A DNA stretch of 64,000 bases from Capnocytophaga canimorsus (GTDB lineage: Bacteria; Bacteroidota; Bacteroidia; Flavobacteriales; Flavobacteriaceae). Each line of letters begins with the position of its first letter. The stretch's first letter is position 1. This document shows, piece by piece, positions 63,301 through 64,000 of the stretch. The notes beneath the pieces are model-generated. The model was given only the letters and a program-made list of their open reading frames with translations, did not search any database and was not told where the DNA came from. The stretch spans positions 815,001 through 879,000 of the forward strand of contig NZ_CP022382.1 of assembly GCF_002302565.1 (NCBI RefSeq), read 5' to 3'. The position numbers were made by a program, and so were the translations under genes.

Positions 63301-64000
63301 ACAATGGGTGTTCCTAATGAGAATGCTTTTCCGCTTTCCACATTGACAGAAACCGAAATGGTTTGCCAACAATCTTCGGCAGGAGCCACATTGTTTTGTT
63401 TGTAACGAATATGTATTTGATGAACTTTTGGAGTCATATTATTGAATACATTATTGGTAGTGTAATTCACACCTCCATCTGTACTATATTCATAATCAAA
63501 CGTTGCAGGTGTAGGCGTAAGTGTAAAGTTACCCGTACCATCACAATTATAGGTAATTATAGGATCAGTATTTACGGTTGGAGGTGTTGGCTCGGGGGCT
63601 ACCACCACAGTATGCAATAACGTACAACCTTTGCTATCGATTATCCTTACCTGATGTGTTCCAACAGGCAAATAATCCGTTGCATTATTTGAAGGCGTAC
63701 CCGTATTGAATTGGTATTGGTAAGGTGGCGTTCCTCCGTTAACATTTCGAACTGTTACTTTGGCTGTCTTGTCTGCACGGCAACTAATCAGTGTTTCTAC
63801 CACCACATTAGCCGTTAGAGCCGCATTGGGCTGGGTGATTGTAACAGATTCCTCTTTTTCACACTGATAAGCATCTACTACCTTAACTCTGTATGTTCCT
63901 TTTGGGAGATTTTCAAAAGTATTTTGGCTGCCTTTGTTTACTCCGTTAAGGAAATAGGTATAAGGAGGCACACCCCCTGTAACCGTCGCTACGATTTTTC
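54339..64000 (-). CDS. Giant SprB-repeat T9SS adhesin, C-terminal part (partial)
   Basis: More than 3,219 residues are visible; the reading frame continues through the window edge (the last codons here read KIVATVTGGVPPY), so no start can be assigned. The body is tandem modules of about 75-80 residues, roughly 40 by length, each with the SprB-type pattern 'C.g..G.i.v...GG..PY.Y....g......F..L..G.Y.v.v.D..GC'. The final 85 residues (PNYFTPNEDGENDHWGP to VGHFTLFR) are the type B T9SS C-terminal domain, 'gliding motility-associated'. The protein should therefore be exported by the type IX system and bound to the surface, as with SprB in Flavobacterium johnsoniae, which moves as an adhesin in gliding. 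It may mediate attachment or gliding. The C-terminal end is complete, with a terminator. Confidence 0.92.
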   Translation of the reverse strand, partial: KIVATVTGGVPPYTYFLNGVNKGSQNTFENLPKGTYRVKVVDAYQCEKEESVTITQPNAALTANVVVETLISCRADKTAKVTVRNVNGGTPPYQYQFNTGTPSNNATDYLPVGTHQVRIIDSKGCTLLHTVVVAPEPTPPTVNTDPIITYNCDGTGNFTLTPTPATFDYEYSTDGGVNYTTNNVFNNMTPKVHQIHIRYKQNNVAPAEDCWQTISVSVNVESGKAFSLGTPIVEHVRCNGENNGKITISVSNFNNVEGYRYSVDNKVSWVNMTTSPIVLQSLVANSYKIFVQYKKADGTFDCEKEVDVTVTQPNPLQLQPPTITVPVQCNNAGATVELQATGGTSPYQYSKDNGASWQNSNVFTPLSAGNYTFVVKDAKGCEFSYPTPFEVTAPKTITFNTEIEPCYSGNNDATIKVTVTDGNGGYKFNINAGAWQHPLAGSPMTYTFNNLSQGTYAIRVSDAYGCEQPVTVTIHPRLMMQVKATKASCNDGKIEVTAQGGDGTYEYAFVPKGTMPTNFVSTNTYAVPSANVGEYDVYLRSAECTVSQTIKVEQAPAIGFTANAVTPSCYGQAVTVKVTNIVGEAPYTLTIADAANPATALQTVNNYINTSYDFVGISPTINSVEVKIIDRYGCPKTEIINITHRPQFTATFESKATGCIKPNSTVPLEMKVPQTVIDGYSTDYDMYYSVDNGANWLTLASVNTISSFKPGESFTVQIKTVTKGAGATATAVCLTLLDKYKVSYPLSDLIVSTTLNSITNGCPGTGNSQFEVTLTAQGGTPFPGSPAYYEFTMDEDHNSPTANWLPGNSSSTGPGGTLDQYTFTGLIPGRSYKFYVRDKDNCIKENNEDIYAGDVLPIRITGKVIDACPGGKGRIEFTIRHRAGSTMGNIFSYVIKNKAGVPVSTINPAAPPNQLGTWSGNLNVLPAGGEVNHTAIALPINEEYYMEVFPTTNNQCIWASENFRVNELPPMTATTHVVRGITCNLPGIIEIQNPTGGSGKYLYRLTSPQFTAPIFGNLGENIIEIPQSVLNAGVTGSIIVQVSMFDQIPNVPRCEEDLGPVTINMVSPPAVPMATADSCTEPLSIEVTSPLGNQFEYRLGTGAWQDDKRFTNLTAGNYTLVVRDKTTGCETTNTTPIVLYDKMKVEVKQTKLLGCNGINAEIEIKVPQGSGVYHYEVSGQANIPKTPLPPNPYRMTVAQAGTYTIKVYDEGAHCTTPITTTVVVAEAIKPQFTAKGFDVSCFGASDGRIVITETNLGDGPYTYTITPSTGTYDAASKTFTGLTKASYTITSRGQNGCETQFTVDVGGPDAISSSTGFATVTPFGCATGNNVQNAWVRLDPTKISGGTPPYTYKMVYDNATPANTADDVEVLGLEMMISNHLGGSVKVLVTDVNHCDLSITETIIPFDELSSVTPTATPMVCGGTATVTLNVGSTTGTAAKWRFYQGDTPPALTHTAWQTSNSFGGLNIGTYTFWVAHTDTGCMLSTTYEVKNPNNIVIEVANTTQVSCKGTSTGSITFNVTATGYTADYTWQITGPSPKNGTIAGGASTTGAITGLQAGSYVFTATQQNNPKCSETYNFTITEPDANLTAATQVTPISCRSNTDGAIEIVGTTGGWGGYTYYVGTTAPTSVSYVNTPLFNGLGANTYQVWVKDSKNCEQQLPDVVLKVPDPITATLKVSTHNCMAANGSITVENTSGGQGSNYTYQLIRNGNEHGAPQTANVFTGLAGGTYTVRISDTWGCTVTLPATVEIFEPIVIKAVAIAKEVTCNPNTGGTATIDYEGGSTNIRFTITDGGTLNRTQVNNPTFTGLPAGDYTAHVYDITSGCATTTTMFKITDKVDVTFDVAKADVKCNSANDGSISVTIPVSNTQPLYQVTLNSTIAGFVPQTQNVTATPITVNFPNLAAGNYTVKVVSSRGCEETKPMTIDEPNPLMVNNAATVITPFACSITNVPQLATITVVAQGGTPPYRYSLDNTDFNNTTGTFAITDTGAAQNFTVYVKDAHGCEATSLPIVINPLPKITKLEVTPLAAIRCGSPERINLEITGGANEGYQIEVTNTASVVVAPQTLAAGTQMAIFDLPMPGFYEFKVTDIKTGCYTTTAYNVAGYRTMQVQATPSQNISCDGATDGKITFEISGYSGTATYQVYDTAGTALAGASDNIPAGTTTVIINNIPQGNWYVKVTQTAYPFCEESSGVVFISGPTHALTIDAAITNHLTCKDNDATISVVADGGWGDYQYQLVGHPLYGTYTTTTTFIGLGAGNYTVQVIDKEGCSVTQVVTIAPPTPIAATASMSSTPISCFGEKTASIEATGVSGGSGNYQYALITYTASGAIESAAQTSPIFSGLGAGNYAIKVIDGWNCDFTTPQVTIAEPTPVKVSAEITTNITCLNTLATITLSATGGTPPYTYSDAPMGTFGTSNVFNKGVGVHTFYAKDANGCLSKISNTIEIYPIPDLKLTVDTTDAYVKCNGDSSASIKAKATGGLGNYQYELLDGASASFPTPIVSIDGLFTNLAAGTYHVKVTSVDCEQITDAPIVINQAPAMVVNHTKTDVTCFGRNDGEIRVEATGGTGEIKYAISPRLDRFEAKNHFDKLTPGNYTVIVQDENGCFEELTFVIAEPTLIRVNEVSVTDEKCLGASDGTATIAVTGGVAPYYTSLNDDKDSADWQLNKFYYDNLPATAGNVIFVKDSNGCIGHVILSEIKPGVDLQATATAQYGCAANVIENKIVVKVNPLYMSQVTYALDGGTPTTDPIFRGVSVGMHTVTIKHDRGCVVELPVEVELKSPLALTPTQQDVSCHAAADAFVSVAVTGGSGNYQYAISPNLTQFGNSNKFEGLSGGTYIVVVRDTDYGCEVEHTFIVDEPLPLQLNSVNITDESCYNEKDGTFTFEIAGGRANYRYQLVNSRGAIHTSQSGISAGSIITLNNLPSGTYLLEYADSGTCTNTHQVVIKEAPNLAPVTVKLVYECAEVIGNSVTNYLEVVFDNTQLDLTNTTYALNSSDIADARNFSEFNGSRAIIRNIPVGAGQYITIFHNGCKHTIVASQYFNVEDYQPLMLNDTSDARTANQVRVEAKGGAAPYTYYFNGVSYPTNEYYLRKTDPGYVNAAGKEVKRITARVVDNLGCEREILIEREFFEIEIPNYFTPNEDGENDHWGPRNTRNYPNIETYIYDRYGRLIVTLKKGETWNGKYKGKELPSGDYWYTIRLNQDDDNREFVGHFTLFR

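Noticed and set aside
54339..64000. CRISPR array suspected from periodic similar segments
   Set aside because: The period is about 225-240 bases, is degenerate and stays open in one reading frame. It is protein-module repetition, not direct repeats with spacers.

Overview
The window looks like the chromosome of an AT-rich member of the Flavobacteriaceae (Bacteroidota). A Capnocytophaga-type genome is the best guess, but that genus call is an inference. The supporting signs are: Bacteroidota promoters of the form TTTG-N18-20-TAnnTTTG, which recur upstream of genes; a giant SprB-repeat surface protein with a type B type IX secretion (T9SS) C-terminal signal; a GLPGLI protein next to a TonB-dependent receptor-like protein; a DoxX/DUF1599/OstA-like cluster; and a 950-residue CarB without the allosteric domain. 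Most genes are housekeeping. I see no complete insertion sequence, prophage, CRISPR array or riboswitch.

Layout. 1-3.1 kb: two unknown cell-envelope proteins and a helical protein whose N-terminal heptad repeats belong to a 21-bp tandem array running upstream of its own start codon. 3.1-6.5 kb: a tightly overlapped, very AT-rich type II (probably IIS) restriction-modification operon with one PD-(D/E)XK nuclease and two adenine methylases. 6.6-16 kb: carB, a possible Imm49-like protein, rpmH, and the run mpl / exbB-exbD-tonB / folC. 16-30.7 kb: a polysaccharide deacetylase lipoprotein, lysA, a candidate antisense-oriented small RNA between lysA and recR, recR, a 2-oxoacid dehydrogenase E2 with a substituted catalytic motif, purL, ettA, a sulfatase lipoprotein and pyrD. 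30.8-31 kb: two identical tRNA-Val(UAC) genes. 31-36 kb: a minus-strand run tatC / unknown / lptB / prmA / clpS / mgsA. 36-43 kb: GLPGLI protein plus TonB-receptor-like protein, converging on an OstA-like (LPS transport) / DUF1599 / DoxX operon. 43-51.8 kb: menaquinone genes (isochorismate synthase, hotdog thioesterase), trmD, a peptide transporter, two TonB paralogues and guaA.

52-54.3 kb is a decayed accessory patch: a small HTH regulator, a fulvocin C-related (bacteriocin-like) lipoprotein gene broken by an in-frame stop, a small membrane protein, a MITE-like inverted-repeat element and a frameshifted gene remnant. The rest, 54.3 kb to the window edge, is one minus-strand reading frame of more than 3,200 codons encoding the C-terminal part of a SprB-like adhesin. 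Its N terminus lies outside the window.

How genes fit together: ExbB/ExbD/TonB and the two extra TonB paralogues would energise receptors such as the 37-40 kb protein. TatC, LptB and the OstA-like protein are envelope biogenesis machinery. LysA, Mpl and the deacetylase touch diaminopimelate, lysine and peptidoglycan. CarB and PyrD belong to pyrimidine synthesis; PurL and GuaA to purine synthesis. Everything here is read by eye: no alignment or database search was run.
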